NCBI RefSeq assembly: GCF_040256645.1
Contig: NZ_CP158281.1
Span: 868,001-932,000 of the forward strand
From: Brevibacterium sp. CBA3109
GTDB taxonomy: Bacteria > Actinomycetota > Actinomycetes > Actinomycetales > Brevibacteriaceae
DNA: 64,000 nucleotides
Direction: 5' to 3'
The notes under the pieces were generated by a model. That model ran no database searches, had not been told where the DNA came from, and worked only from the letters and a program-made list of their open reading frames with translations. Within the stretch, counting starts at the first letter, position 1. Each line of letters begins with the position of its first letter. Both the position numbers and the translations under genes were made by a program. Positions 24,192 to 33,282 of the stretch are shown here, in pieces.

Positions 24192-26711
24192 ATGGCACCC
24201 CTACGTGAACTTCTGCCCATGGCCGGCCACGTCCGTGGCAAGCGCAGCCCCGTCACCTGCGCGCTCAAATGCGACAACGCGTGCACGAAGGCCATCTGCA
24301 ACACGTCGTCCAACAGCTACTTCCGTGACATCGTCGGGGCACAGCTGTCCCGCCGAGCAGTGCTGGGGGCGTCGGCGGCGGGAGCATTGACCATCGCAGT
24401 CACGACCGCACCGAGTCCGACCACGCGTGCAGCCGCGGCAGCGGCCGGCACCAGGGGCAGCCTCGACTTCACCGCAATCGACCCGGTCCAGCACGAGGTC
24501 GACAAGTTCATCGTCCCCGAGGGCTACTCCTGGCATCCCGTCGTGCGCTGGGGTGACCCGCTGTTCCCGGACGCGCCGAAGTTCGATCCCGAGAACCAGA
24601 GCGTCGAATCGCAGCGTCGCCAATTCGGGTACAACAACGACTACCTCCAGATCCAGGTCGATGACAGTGGAGACGGCAACCGTGCCCTCCTGTTCTCGAA
24701 CCAGGAGTACACGAACGACGCGCTCATGTACCCGGACACCTTAGACAAAGCCACCCAGCGCGCCATCAGCCGCGACGCTCACGGGCTGACCGTGGCGGAA
24801 CTGGTTCGGACCAATGAGAAGACCCCGTGGAAGGTTGATGTCAACGGCGCGAACCACCGCCGGTTCCTCATCGACACCGAATACGAGTTCACCGGACCGG
24901 CAGCCGGATCCGACCTGCTCCGGACCAAGGACTACCCAGGCGGCGACAAGGTCCAGGGCACCCTGGGCAACTGCTCGGGCGGTCTGACTCCCTGGGGAAC
25001 ACTGGTCTCCGGGGAGGAGAACTTCAACTCCTATTTCAAGGCGCAGGGCACCTCGGCGGCCGACAAGCGCTACGGTCTGAGCAACGACGCCTCCGCGAAC
25101 GGCTGGGAAGCCGATCTGAACCGCTTCGACACGAACAACTCCGGCTACTCTAACGAGGCCAACCGATTCGGCTGGATCGTCGAGGTCGACCCGCGAGATC
25201 CCGAATCGACTCCGCTCAAGCACACGAACCTGGGACGCCTCAAGCACGAGGGTGCGAACATCACGATCGCCGATTCCGGTCAGGCCGTCGCCTACATGGG
25301 CGATGATGAGAGGTTCGACTACCTCTACAAGTTCGTCTCCACGGACAAATACATCGCAGGCGACCTGTCGCACAACATGACCCTGCTGACCAAGGGCGAC
25401 CTGTTCGTCGCGAAGTTCACGGGCAACTCCCCGAAGGGTGAGATCGACGGCAGCGGTGAGGTGCCGACCGACGGTGAGTTCGATGGCAGCGGGCAGTGGC
25501 TGCCGCTGATCAAGGACGGCAAGTCGCAGATCTCGGGAATGGCCATCGAAGAGGTGCTGGTCAACACCCGATTGGCAGCGGACAAGGTCGGCCCGACGAA
25601 GATGGACCGCTGTGAGGACGTCGAGCCCAACCCAGTCAACGGAAAGATCTACGTCGCGTGCACGAACAACTCGGACCGTGGCGTGGACGGCAAGGCCGCA
25701 GCCGACGAGGCGAACCCGCGCACCGAGAACCGCGACGGACACATCGTGGAACTGACCGAGCGCAGCGGCGACCACACCGGCACCGAGTTCGACTGGACTC
25801 TGCTGTTGGTGTGCGGTGACCCGAAGCAGGGCGACGCAACCTACTTCGCAGGCTTCCCCGACGACCAGGTCTCACCGATCTCCTGCCCCGACAATGTCGC
25901 CTTCGACACCGCCGGCAACCTGTGGATCTCAACCGATGGTGCACCCGACGGCATCGGATACTGCGACGGCCTGTTCAGGGTCACCATCGAGGGTGAGCAG
26001 CGGGGACGCGTCGAGCAGTTCCTCTCCGTCCCGTGTGAAGGCGAGGTCTGCGGACCGCTCATCCACGACTCCTACAACTCGGCGTTCGTGGCCGTCCAGC
26101 ACCCCGGTGAGGACGGCGAATACTCGGATCAGCACTCGCGGTTCCCCGACTACGTCGACGCCACGGATGTCGACAAGGGCGTGGCCGCGATTCCCCGCCC
26201 GACGGTGGTCCAGGTGATCAAGGGCAGCGGCGAAGAGCCCAACGACCCGCCGACAGAGGATCCGAAGGACGCGGACGCAGACTCCGAAGGGAACGAGGAC
26301 GGCTCGTCGGACTCAGTCGATGGGGCTGAGGGCTCGGCCGATGGATCTGACGGCTCGTCCGAGGGCTCGAAGAGCGGATCGCAGGACGGTGCAAAAGACG
26401 CCGCCGCGGCCGGAGCGGCCGGCGCGAGTGATGCCGGTTCGAACGGCGGATCGGGTTCGAGCGGGTCCGGTTCGGGGTCAGGCGGTTCGGGGTCAGGCGG
26501 TTCGGGGTCAGGCGGTTCGGGGTCAGGTGGCTCCGGCTCCGGCGGTGGCGGTGACCTGCCGCGCACCGGCAACGACAGCACTCTGCCGCTGCTTGGCGGA
26601 GGTGCTGGTCTGCTTGCCGCAGGTGGTGCGATGGCCACTGCGGCACACATGCGCAAGAAGAAGTCGGCCGAAGGCGTTGAGGACCTCCCAGAGGAGTCCG
26701 CGGAGGCCTGA
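24192..26711 (+). CDS. PhoX family alkaline phosphatase, Tat-exported with LPXTG anchor
   Basis: An 839-residue secreted phosphatase. The Tat signal lies unusually far in, with LSRRAVLGASAAGALTIAVT at about residues 53-72. PhoX/DUF839 segments follow: YLQIQVDDSGDGNRALLFSN, NCSGGLTPWGTLVSGEENFN, RLKHEGANI and KMDRCEDVEPNP, which in PhoX bind Ca/Fe. From about residue 680 the chain is low-complexity acidic and Ser/Gly-rich, ending in repeated GGSGSGGSGS units. The sorting signal LPRTG, a hydrophobic stretch and a KKK tail follow, so sortase should attach it to the wall. A GAGGAGA ribosome binding site precedes the ATG. Confidence 0.9.
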   Translation: MAPLRELLPMAGHVRGKRSPVTCALKCDNACTKAICNTSSNSYFRDIVGAQLSRRAVLGASAAGALTIAVTTAPSPTTRAAAAAAGTRGSLDFTAIDPVQHEVDKFIVPEGYSWHPVVRWGDPLFPDAPKFDPENQSVESQRRQFGYNNDYLQIQVDDSGDGNRALLFSNQEYTNDALMYPDTLDKATQRAISRDAHGLTVAELVRTNEKTPWKVDVNGANHRRFLIDTEYEFTGPAAGSDLLRTKDYPGGDKVQGTLGNCSGGLTPWGTLVSGEENFNSYFKAQGTSAADKRYGLSNDASANGWEADLNRFDTNNSGYSNEANRFGWIVEVDPRDPESTPLKHTNLGRLKHEGANITIADSGQAVAYMGDDERFDYLYKFVSTDKYIAGDLSHNMTLLTKGDLFVAKFTGNSPKGEIDGSGEVPTDGEFDGSGQWLPLIKDGKSQISGMAIEEVLVNTRLAADKVGPTKMDRCEDVEPNPVNGKIYVACTNNSDRGVDGKAAADEANPRTENRDGHIVELTERSGDHTGTEFDWTLLLVCGDPKQGDATYFAGFPDDQVSPISCPDNVAFDTAGNLWISTDGAPDGIGYCDGLFRVTIEGEQRGRVEQFLSVPCEGEVCGPLIHDSYNSAFVAVQHPGEDGEYSDQHSRFPDYVDATDVDKGVAAIPRPTVVQVIKGSGEEPNDPPTEDPKDADADSEGNEDGSSDSVDGAEGSADGSDGSSEGSKSGSQDGAKDAAAAGAAGASDAGSNGGSGSSGSGSGSGGSGSGGSGSGGSGSGGSGSGGGGDLPRTGNDSTLPLLGGGAGLLAAGGAMATAAHMRKKKSAEGVEDLPEESAEA

Positions 26712-26745
26712 AGTCGACCCGCCCGACCGCTGACCTGGCAGACAT

Positions 26746-26809
26746 CCAACAGTTGGTATGTTCTGCTCGAAGAAATTCAAAACTTCGAGCAGAACATACC
26801 AACCGTTGG
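26746..26809. terminator. Long hairpin, likely bidirectional terminator
   Basis: A 27-base stem with one mismatch (arms 26746-26772 and 26783-26809, CCAACAGTTGGTATGTTCTG... paired with ...CAGAACATACCAACCGTTGG) around an AAATTCAAAA loop. It lies between the convergent phosphatase and VOC genes. The stem is much longer than a typical terminator, so a regulatory or recombination role is also possible. Confidence 0.6.
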
Positions 26810-26827
26810 TCAGTCTTTGTCAGAATC

Positions 26828-26866
26828 GTTGAGGGCAGCACACCGAATCGGTGTGCTGCCCTCAAC
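26828..26866. terminator. Perfect 19-base-pair hairpin
   Basis: The arm GTTGAGGGCAGCACACCGA pairs without mismatch with TCGGTGTGCTGCCCTCAAC around a single A. It sits next to the preceding hairpin between convergent genes, so it may act as the terminator for the minus-strand VOC gene. There is no clear T-run on either strand. Confidence 0.5.
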
Positions 26867-26889
26867 GTTGTGCGGCGTCAGCCGACCGG

Positions 26890-26957
26890 CGAGTGCCGAT
26901 CAGTGACGTGTGCCGATCAGGGACGAGTACCGAACTGTGGCGAGTGCCGATCAGAAC
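26890..26957. repeat. Four tandem copies of a 17-base unit
   Basis: CGAGTGCCGATCAGTGA, CGTGTGCCGATCAGGGA, CGAGTACCGAACTGTGG and CGAGTGCCGATCAGAAC follow each other without gaps. The array ends 14 bases before the stop of the minus-strand VOC gene, outside any coding region. Its function is unknown. Copy number may vary between strains. Confidence 0.75.
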
Positions 26958-26970
26958 GGACTACGGCATC

Positions 26971-27615
26971 TCAGATGGTGACGAGGCCGTTCTTCGCGGT
27001 GTCGAAGCTGATCGACATGATGCCGGGGGTGCCGTGCGGCGCCGACCAGTCGATGTGGATCTCCGGGATCGGCTTGGGATCCTGGGTGCCCAGCCAGTCG
27101 CGGAGTCGTTCACGATCCCCGGCGATCTGCAGGGTGTCGAGTGCGACGTCGCCGTTGGTCTTATACGACGAGGGATGCTGAGACGAGTCGGCTGCCCACT
27201 TGATGAAGAACGGAAGCTGGGGGTCGGCGATGAGCCCCTTGATTCCGATCTGCAGCCACCTGAGTTCCAGGCCTGATTCTGGGGTGCGGTTTCCGTCGAC
27301 GGCTTTGCGCTCGAGGCGGGTCTCCACTCCGGCGAGGTCATCGACCGAAACGCACCAGCCCATCCAGCCGCCGCCGAGCTCGGATCGAGCTCGGACTGCC
27401 TGGCCGAAGGGTGTTGACAGCGCGGCCGGGTGCTCCAAGGCTTCGACGACTTCGAGGTAATGACCGTTTGCGAGAGGGAAGATCAGATTCCTGGTACCGA
27501 ATCGAGGATGCACACCACCGTCGTAGGGAACCACGCCGAGCTTCTCCGAGATTCTCTCGGCAGTGGCTTTGTACCCGTCTGGTTCGCTGGCGAAGGACAC
27601 ATGATCGAGTTTCAT
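26971..27615 (-). CDS. VOC family (glyoxalase-like) protein
   Basis: A 214-residue protein with a glyoxalase-like domain of the type found in two-repeat VOC proteins: MKLDHVSFASEPDGYKATAE, then GVHPRFGTRNLIFPLANGHY with LEVVEAL at the end of the first repeat (His4 and Glu at metal-ligand positions), then WMGWCVSVDDLAGVETRLER starting the second. The activity and substrate are unknown. The ATG at 27615 begins exactly at the first strand. Intergenic hairpins and tandem repeats lie downstream. Confidence 0.8.
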   Translation of the reverse strand: MKLDHVSFASEPDGYKATAERISEKLGVVPYDGGVHPRFGTRNLIFPLANGHYLEVVEALEHPAALSTPFGQAVRARSELGGGWMGWCVSVDDLAGVETRLERKAVDGNRTPESGLELRWLQIGIKGLIADPQLPFFIKWAADSSQHPSSYKTNGDVALDTLQIAGDRERLRDWLGTQDPKPIPEIHIDWSAPHGTPGIMSISFDTAKNGLVTI

Positions 27616-27713
27616 GTCTCGACACTGGCATAACCTGGCTCACACTTCTTATTAGGATCACCTAAGTAGTGGGTCGTTCCAGGTAGAGCAGTCACTCATC
27701 TGAAGAATGCAGC

Positions 27714-27776
27714 GACCGCCCGGACGGCGAGGTTCGGGCGGTCACTCATCACGGGTGGGGTGAAGCTTCACCCCAC
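27714..27776 (-). terminator. Two hairpins downstream of ppa
   Basis: GACCGCCCG (27714-27722) pairs with CGGGCGGTC (27735-27743). GTGGGGTGAAG followed by CTTCACCCCAC is a perfect 22-base palindrome at 27755-27776. The latter lies 17 bases after the ppa stop on the minus strand and is the likely terminator. The ten-base direct repeat GTCACTCATC flanks the first hairpin (27691-27700 and 27741-27750). Confidence 0.55.
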
Positions 27777-27792
27777 CGCGGCGAGGCTGAAC

Positions 27793-28278
27793 TCAGTGAG
27801 ACTCTTTGAAGCGGGCGATCGAGGCGTTGACCTCGGCCTCGGCCTCAGCGCGGCCGACCCAGCTGGAGCCCTTGACGAACTTGCCCGGCTCAAGGTCCTT
27901 GTAGCGAGTGAAGAAGTGCTCGATCGAGTCGAGGGTGAACTGGTCGACGTCGCCGATGTCCTGGTAGCTCTCCCACCGAGGATCGCCGGCCGTGACTCCG
28001 AGGACCTTGTCGTCCCCGCCTGCTTCGTCTTCCATCTTGAACATGCCGATGGGGCGCACATCGATGAGAACGCCCGGGAACAGAGGCTCGGGCAGCAGCA
28101 CGAGAACGTCGAGCGGGTCACCGTCGTTGCCCAAGGTGTCCTCGAAGAAGCCGTAATCTGCGGGGTACTGCATCGAGGTGTAGAGGTAGCGGTCGAGTTT
28201 GACTCGACCGGTCTCATGATCGACCTCATACTTGTTGCGCGATCCGCGCGGGATCTCGATTGTGGCCAAGAGTTCCAT
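27793..28278 (-). CDS. ppa: Inorganic pyrophosphatase
   Basis: A 161-residue family I pyrophosphatase that splits pyrophosphate released by biosynthesis. The key stretches are [27 protein letters not shown] and [17 protein letters not shown], the D-x-D-P-x-D-V type metal-binding signature. A second acidic patch is [14 protein letters not shown]. The length is as expected. It is divergent from the dacB gene, and the 112 bases between them should contain both promoters. Confidence 0.95.
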   Translation of the reverse strand: MELLATIEIPRGSRNKYEVDHETGRVKLDRYLYTSMQYPADYGFFEDTLGNDGDPLDVLVLLPEPLFPGVLIDVRPIGMFKMEDEAGGDDKVLGVTAGDPRWESYQDIGDVDQFTLDSIEHFFTRYKDLEPGKFVKGSSWVGRAEAEAEVNASIARFKESH

Positions 28279-28390
28279 AGTGCTCCTTCAAGCTAGGGTT
28301 GCATCACTAGAATAGAGCTTACAAGTCCCCACGAACGACAACCACAACGGCTACGGCGAGGACGACTGCAATGAGAATGAGAGCCCGCGC

Positions 28391-29857
28391 TTGAACCAGA
28401 TCCCTGAGCGGAGAAGGCGGAAGCGGTCGAAGAAGGCTGTCGCCGGTATCACTGCAGGCAGCCTCGCCGTCGTGCTGGCCGCGGTGGCGGCAGTCGACGC
28501 CTACGACGTCTTCCCCGAGCTGCCGGGAATACTGACCACTGACCCCGCGATCGAGGTCCAGGCGATCCCCGCGCCCGACGCACAGGGGAAAGACCTGCCC
28601 GCGCCAGCCTCGGCGCTGGATGATTCCGCACCCGTGCCCACCACGATCCCCGACAAGGTGGACAAGGTCCTCTCCGACGCCAAGGTCAAGGGCTTCGGGA
28701 TCGAGATCCGCGACGGGCTCAGCGATGACATCCTCTACGCCAAGAAGGAGAACAGACCTCGCACGCCGGCCTCGGTGACGAAGGTGCTCACTGCGTCGGC
28801 GGCGCTGCTGACGGTCGGTGGGCAGAAGCGTCTGAGCACGACCACGGAATTCGACCCGTCCACCTCGACGGTGACCCTGACCGGCGGCGGCGACTCGCTG
28901 CTGGGTGCGGGGGAGTCCCAGCCGGGTGCCGTGAATGGCCACGCTGGCCTGACGACACTGGCGCAGCGCACCGCTGAGTCGCTGCAGAGCCAGAACGTCG
29001 CCGAGGTGGCCCTGGGCCTGGACACATCCCGGTACACGGGCGAGGACTTCAGCCCCGGATGGGAACGCGGTGACATCGCCAAGGGCGTCATCACACCGAT
29101 CCAGCCGCTGATGATCGACACCGGCTACGTCGGCAGCAAAGACAAGGAGTGGCGACCACGCAGCGAGCACCCGGCCAAGGACGCCTTCGCTGTCTTCTCC
29201 AAGGAACTCAAAGCGGCCGGAATCACGGTCACCGACACCCCGAAGCCTGCTGCGGAGGCTGGGGACGGCGCGAGACCCGATGGAGACTCTGAAGCCAGCG
29301 AGCTGGCGGAGGTGGAGTCGGCGACGATCTCCGAGATCGTTAAATACGCGCTCGTGCACAGTGACAACGTCGTTGCCGAGGTTCTCGGCAATGAGGTCGC
29401 CATCGCCCAGGGCGAGCCGGGCAGCCTGGAGGGCGCCCCCGAAGCCGTGCTGGCGGCCCTGTCCGATTCCGTTGACCTGGGCAGCACCCACCTCGAGGAC
29501 ACCTCGGGCCTGTCCTATGGCAACCAGATCAGTCCGCACGACCTGACGACCATCCTGCAGGCGTCGGTCGTCGCCGACGATTCGCTGGCCAGCCTCATCA
29601 GCTATCTGCCCGTCGGCGGACTGACCGGCACACTGACACAACGTTTCACCGAAGATGAGAACGCAGCCGGGACGGTGCACGCGAAGACGGGGACCCTGTC
29701 GACCGTGACCTCACTGGCAGGAGGAGTGCTCGACGCTGATGGACGCTATCTCGTCTTCACCCTGCAGATCGACGACGTAGACAAGGAGAAAATATTGGAA
29801 GCCAGGAAGACCGTGGACGATGTCGTGGCAGCACTTGCGAATTGCGGCTGCCGATGA
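28391..29857 (+). CDS. dacB: D-alanyl-D-alanine carboxypeptidase/endopeptidase (PBP4 type)
   Basis: A 488-residue class C penicillin-binding protein that trims peptidoglycan peptides outside the cell. A basic N-terminus (RRRKRSKK) and one hydrophobic helix (AGITAGSLAVVLAAVAAV) form a signal anchor. The catalytic motifs are ASVTK (SxxK) near residue 128, HSDN (SxN) and HAKTGTL (KTG). The first usable start in this frame is TTG at 28391; no in-frame ATG or GTG lies closer upstream. Its end overlaps the next gene (ATGA). It opens the conserved actinobacterial dacB-zincin-tilS set. Confidence 0.92.
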   Translation: MNQIPERRRRKRSKKAVAGITAGSLAVVLAAVAAVDAYDVFPELPGILTTDPAIEVQAIPAPDAQGKDLPAPASALDDSAPVPTTIPDKVDKVLSDAKVKGFGIEIRDGLSDDILYAKKENRPRTPASVTKVLTASAALLTVGGQKRLSTTTEFDPSTSTVTLTGGGDSLLGAGESQPGAVNGHAGLTTLAQRTAESLQSQNVAEVALGLDTSRYTGEDFSPGWERGDIAKGVITPIQPLMIDTGYVGSKDKEWRPRSEHPAKDAFAVFSKELKAAGITVTDTPKPAAEAGDGARPDGDSEASELAEVESATISEIVKYALVHSDNVVAEVLGNEVAIAQGEPGSLEGAPEAVLAALSDSVDLGSTHLEDTSGLSYGNQISPHDLTTILQASVVADDSLASLISYLPVGGLTGTLTQRFTEDENAAGTVHAKTGTLSTVTSLAGGVLDADGRYLVFTLQIDDVDKEKILEARKTVDDVVAALANCGCR

Positions 29858-30870
29858 TCGTCGATGAGAAGTTCGCCGCCCGCACAGCCCGGGAGCTCGT
29901 CCCCGCAGCGCGCGTGCCCAACACCGATGAACTCGACGAGCTCGTCGCCGGACTCAAGGACAATGCGCTGACGGCGCAGGAGCTCGTCGTCGACTCGTTC
30001 CTCCTCAACCCTGACCATGCCGATGATGTGCGAACACGCCTGGGTGCCGGCTCCGTGCTCGTGCTTGATCAGATCGGCTGGATCAAGGCCAACGCCCAGT
30101 CGCTCAACGGCATGGTCGACGCGGACGCTCTGCCCGCACCCGTCGGCCCGGGGGCGGCGAGGGCGGCCGCCGTGGAACTGGCAGGTGTGCTCTCGCTGCT
30201 GTCCACGCGAGTCCTGGGCCAGTTCGACCCCTTCGCGGTGGCCACGGGCCGTCTGATGTTCGTTGCCCCGGCAGTCCTCCTTGCCGAGGAGGCCATGAAC
30301 GTCTCTGCCCGCGACTTCCGTATGTGGGTGGCCCTGCACGAGGCGACGCATCAGGTTCAGTTCGCCACCGCACCCTGGTTGCGTGAGCACATGCGCTCTC
30401 TCCTGTCCCAGGTGGTTGCGACCCCGCTCAAGGCGCCTGGGATCCGCGGCCTCGCCGACGTCTTCTCCACTGTGGGCCAGATCGTCAAGGGTGAGGCGAG
30501 CATGGTCGACCTGATCAGAGACGAGGGGATGCGCAGCGCACTCGACGAGGCTACGGCGATCCTCAGTCTGCTCGAAGGGCACGCAGATGTGGTCATGGAC
30601 GAGGTCGGCATCGAAGTGATCCCGAGCGTGGCGAAGCTGCGACGCAAGTTCGAAGCCCGCCGAGACGCCGGTCAGGGCGGATTCCTGTCGAATCTGCTGG
30701 GCATGAACCTCAAACTTGCCCAGTACCGCGACGGCGCCACCTTCGTCCGCGCCATCCGCAAGGAAGTCGGACAGACCGGTTTCTCCGCCATCTATGCCAG
30801 CCCGGAGAACCTGCCGAAGAGCGAGGAGATCCACACCCCGAGCCTGTGGTTGGACCGTGTCCACGGCTGA
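29854..30870 (+). CDS. Zinc-dependent metalloprotease (zincin, 'F420 biosynthesis-associated' family)
   Basis: About 338 residues. The zincin motif HEATH (in ALHEATHQVQFATAPWLREH) provides the metal ligands and catalytic Glu. EGHADVVMDEVG downstream supplies a further ligand. Family members usually lie between dacB and tilS in actinobacteria, as here; the label in databases comes from genome association and its real substrate is unknown. The ATG at 29854 overlaps the dacB stop. A TTG four codons earlier is less likely. Its 3' end overlaps the tilS start by 14 bases. Confidence 0.87.
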   Translation: MIVDEKFAARTARELVPAARVPNTDELDELVAGLKDNALTAQELVVDSFLLNPDHADDVRTRLGAGSVLVLDQIGWIKANAQSLNGMVDADALPAPVGPGAARAAAVELAGVLSLLSTRVLGQFDPFAVATGRLMFVAPAVLLAEEAMNVSARDFRMWVALHEATHQVQFATAPWLREHMRSLLSQVVATPLKAPGIRGLADVFSTVGQIVKGEASMVDLIRDEGMRSALDEATAILSLLEGHADVVMDEVGIEVIPSVAKLRRKFEARRDAGQGGFLSNLLGMNLKLAQYRDGATFVRAIRKEVGQTGFSAIYASPENLPKSEEIHTPSLWLDRVHG

Positions 30871-31891
30871 GGGGCCACCACCTCGGCGCCCGAGCCTCGA
30901 TCCGGCCAGCGGGGCGATCCGCAACTGTGTCCGTGAAGCGTTGGCCCTGGTGGGGCAGCCTTCCGAGCAGCAGCCGAATGTCATCGTCGCGGTCTCTGGG
31001 GGAGCGGACTCAATGGCGCTGCTGCACGCCTGCGCCTTCCTCCATCGACGAGGGGAGCTGCGTGCGCATGCCGTGACCGTCGACCATGGGCTGCAGCCCT
31101 CGACCGCCGAGGTGGCCCGCCGGGTCGCAGCGATCGCCGAATCCTGGGGTGTTCCCGCCGAGGTCGCCACCGTCACCGTCGAGGCCGGTGCTGAGGGCCT
31201 CGAAGCAGCAGCCCGTGAGGCTCGCTACGGCGTACTCGAATCCACCCGGGCAGTACATGCGGCGAAGTGGGTGCTGACCGCGCACACTCGAAGCGACCAG
31301 GCGGAGACCGTTCTGCTGGGTCTGATGCGCGGTTCGGGCACGAGGTCCCTGGCAGGAATGGCTCCGCGCACCGGCACAGTGGTGCGCCCCCTGCTCGGCA
31401 TCGAACGGGCGAGCACCGTCGCCTCATGCCGGGCTCAGGGAGTTGAAGTCTGGAACGACCCGATGAACGTCGACGATTCCTTCGCCCGGGTGCGGGCTCG
31501 CAGCCTACTGGCCTCCCTGGAGACCGACCTGGGCCAACCCATCACCGCGAACCTGGCTCGCACCGCCGAACTGTGCCGTGCCGATGCTGACTGCCTCGAT
31601 GAACTCGCTGAGACTTCCGCCGCCACGATCCGTGGACGCACGAAGGTGAGCTTGACCGAAATGGCGGGGCTGGAGGATGCGATCCTCTCCCGCGTCGTCC
31701 GTGACTGGCTGATCTCCCTCGACGTGCCCGCGCAGAGCTTCGGCGCCGCCCGTGTGAGCGAACTGTGCGCCCTGCTCCGGGAACCTGGCGCATCGGGTCA
31801 GGCACACGCTCGCCTGTCACTGCCCGGTGACACAGAGGTCATCGTCACCGAGCAGTCCCTGATCTTCCGACGCGACGCGAAGACTGTCTGA
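30857..31891 (+). CDS. tilS: tRNA(Ile)-lysidine synthetase
   Basis: This enzyme converts the wobble C of tRNA-Ile(CAU) to lysidine, which is essential for reading AUA. The PP-loop SGGADSMALLHA binds ATP. AVTVDHGLQ and the segment ARYGVLESTRAVHA with LTAHTRSDQAETVLLGLMRG are TilS signatures, followed by PLLGIERA and NDPMNVDDSFARVRAR. The 344-residue form starts at the GTG at 30857 inside the end of the zincin gene. In many actinobacteria hpt follows directly. Here an amidohydrolase and an MFS gene lie in between. Confidence 0.95.
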   Translation: MSTAEGPPPRRPSLDPASGAIRNCVREALALVGQPSEQQPNVIVAVSGGADSMALLHACAFLHRRGELRAHAVTVDHGLQPSTAEVARRVAAIAESWGVPAEVATVTVEAGAEGLEAAAREARYGVLESTRAVHAAKWVLTAHTRSDQAETVLLGLMRGSGTRSLAGMAPRTGTVVRPLLGIERASTVASCRAQGVEVWNDPMNVDDSFARVRARSLLASLETDLGQPITANLARTAELCRADADCLDELAETSAATIRGRTKVSLTEMAGLEDAILSRVVRDWLISLDVPAQSFGAARVSELCALLREPGASGQAHARLSLPGDTEVIVTEQSLIFRRDAKTV

Positions 31892-31913
31892 CCTCAGCGC
31901 CCGGTCGTTGGGC

Positions 31914-33173
31914 TCAGGCCTTGCCGTCGACCAGGTGGCCACCGGTGGCCACCAGCTCTCCGTTCTTGAAGACGTCACGATCGGCAGGGCAGTCCATGAT
32001 CGCCGAGGTGACGGTGTCGGCCTCGACCAGAATGAAGTCCGCGGGCGCACCGATGCCCAGACCGAAGCGGGCATCATCGACCAGCGCTGTTCCATCCGGT
32101 CGTGCCCCGGCCATCACCTGCGCCCCACCGCGGGAGGCGATGTCGAGGCAATCCTCGATGTCCTCATCGCGACGGTGCCCATTCGTGAATGCCAGTTGCC
32201 AGGTCCGCCGCAGCAGATCACCGTCACCGTAGGGACTCCAATAGTCGCGCTGTCCGTCCTCACCGAGGCCCAGCGCCACCCGATTCTCACGCAGGCCACG
32301 CTGCGGCAGGACACCGTTCTGCGGTGCCACAGTCGTCAGCGAGATGCCCGCCTCAGCGACGAGCTCGACGATCCGGTCGACCTCTGATGCGGGGTTCGAG
32401 CTCAGAGCGAAGGCATGGGAGATCGTCACCTGCCCCTCCAAGCCGAGAGCCTTCGTCCGGTGAGCGATCTCCTCGAACGTGAACACGCCTGCGCTGCCGC
32501 GCTCATGCAGATGGATATCGACGCCCTTGCCGTGTTTCTCCGCAAGCCCGAAGACGACATCGAGATGCGCGATCGGATCGCGGTCGTATTGGAGTGGATC
32601 GAGCCCACCGACCAGATCAGCACCCTCGCTCAAGGCCGCGTCGAGAAGATCTCTGACACCCTTTTCGGCCACGATGCCGGCCTGCGGGAAGGCGACGATC
32701 TGAGAGTCGAGGACCGCGGCGTGATCAGCCAGCGCGTCCCGGACGCCGATGAAGCGCTCGAGACCGCAGTCGGCGTCGATCTGGGTGTGCGAGCGGATGC
32801 GCGTGCCCCCGGAGGAGACGATCTTTGCGATCACGAAGGCAGCCTGGTCACGGACGCTGCGCTCGCCCTGCCGCCAGTTCTCCCGATCGTTCATGATGAA
32901 GCCTTGCAGCGTTCCGTCCGCCGTGTGGGGACGGAAGGTCTGGCCCATCCGGTTCGAATCGAGATGGGCATGAACGTCACCGAGGCTGGGCAGCAGGGCT
33001 CGTCCCGCCCCATCGATGACGTCGGCGCCGTCGATGCCGGTATCGGTGCCGCCGATCGTCTGCGCCGAGGCGGCCGCTGTGAAAGCGGCGAAGCGCCCGT
33101 TTTCGATCTCGACATCAACGGTGGCGGCATCGGCAGTGCGGGGAAAGAGGCGAACATTTCTCAGACTGGTCAT
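31914..33173 (-). CDS. Amidohydrolase family protein (cytosine deaminase-like)
   Basis: A 419-residue TIM-barrel metal-dependent hydrolase. The N-terminal metal motif is DVHAHLDSNRMG (HxH). VDIHLHERGS carries the third His, and a late Asp follows in DIASRGGAQVM/LVDDARFGLGIGAPADF. The pattern is closest to the cytosine deaminase/creatinine-like branch, but the substrate is open. Three ATGs are consecutive. The third (33173) is chosen because GAAGG then lies at a normal distance. It is divergent from the MFS gene at 33283, which may import its substrate. Confidence 0.82.
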   Translation of the reverse strand: MTSLRNVRLFPRTADAATVDVEIENGRFAAFTAAASAQTIGGTDTGIDGADVIDGAGRALLPSLGDVHAHLDSNRMGQTFRPHTADGTLQGFIMNDRENWRQGERSVRDQAAFVIAKIVSSGGTRIRSHTQIDADCGLERFIGVRDALADHAAVLDSQIVAFPQAGIVAEKGVRDLLDAALSEGADLVGGLDPLQYDRDPIAHLDVVFGLAEKHGKGVDIHLHERGSAGVFTFEEIAHRTKALGLEGQVTISHAFALSSNPASEVDRIVELVAEAGISLTTVAPQNGVLPQRGLRENRVALGLGEDGQRDYWSPYGDGDLLRRTWQLAFTNGHRRDEDIEDCLDIASRGGAQVMAGARPDGTALVDDARFGLGIGAPADFILVEADTVTSAIMDCPADRDVFKNGELVATGGHLVDGKA

Positions 33174-33282
33174 CATCATCCTTCAACGTGGGAGGGCACC
33201 TGTCCTCCAAATGGTATACCGTGATGTGGCTCGGGCATGGACCCGTGGGCCCAGCGTGCACATCGTCTGAAAGGATGAGGCA

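Noticed and set aside
26460..26550. GGTTCGGGGTCAGGC repeats as a possible CRISPR-like array
   Set aside because: They are in frame inside the PhoX gene and encode the Gly/Ser spacer. There are no unique spacers.
27652..27665. TTAGG-ATCA-CCTAA inverted repeat before the VOC gene, like an iron-regulator box
   Set aside because: DtxR/IdeR boxes are 19 bases with a different spacing and inner sequence. This short form is not enough for a call.
28319..29680. 453-codon minus-strand frame opposite dacB
   Set aside because: Antisense to a gene with all three PBP motifs, and no signature of its own.
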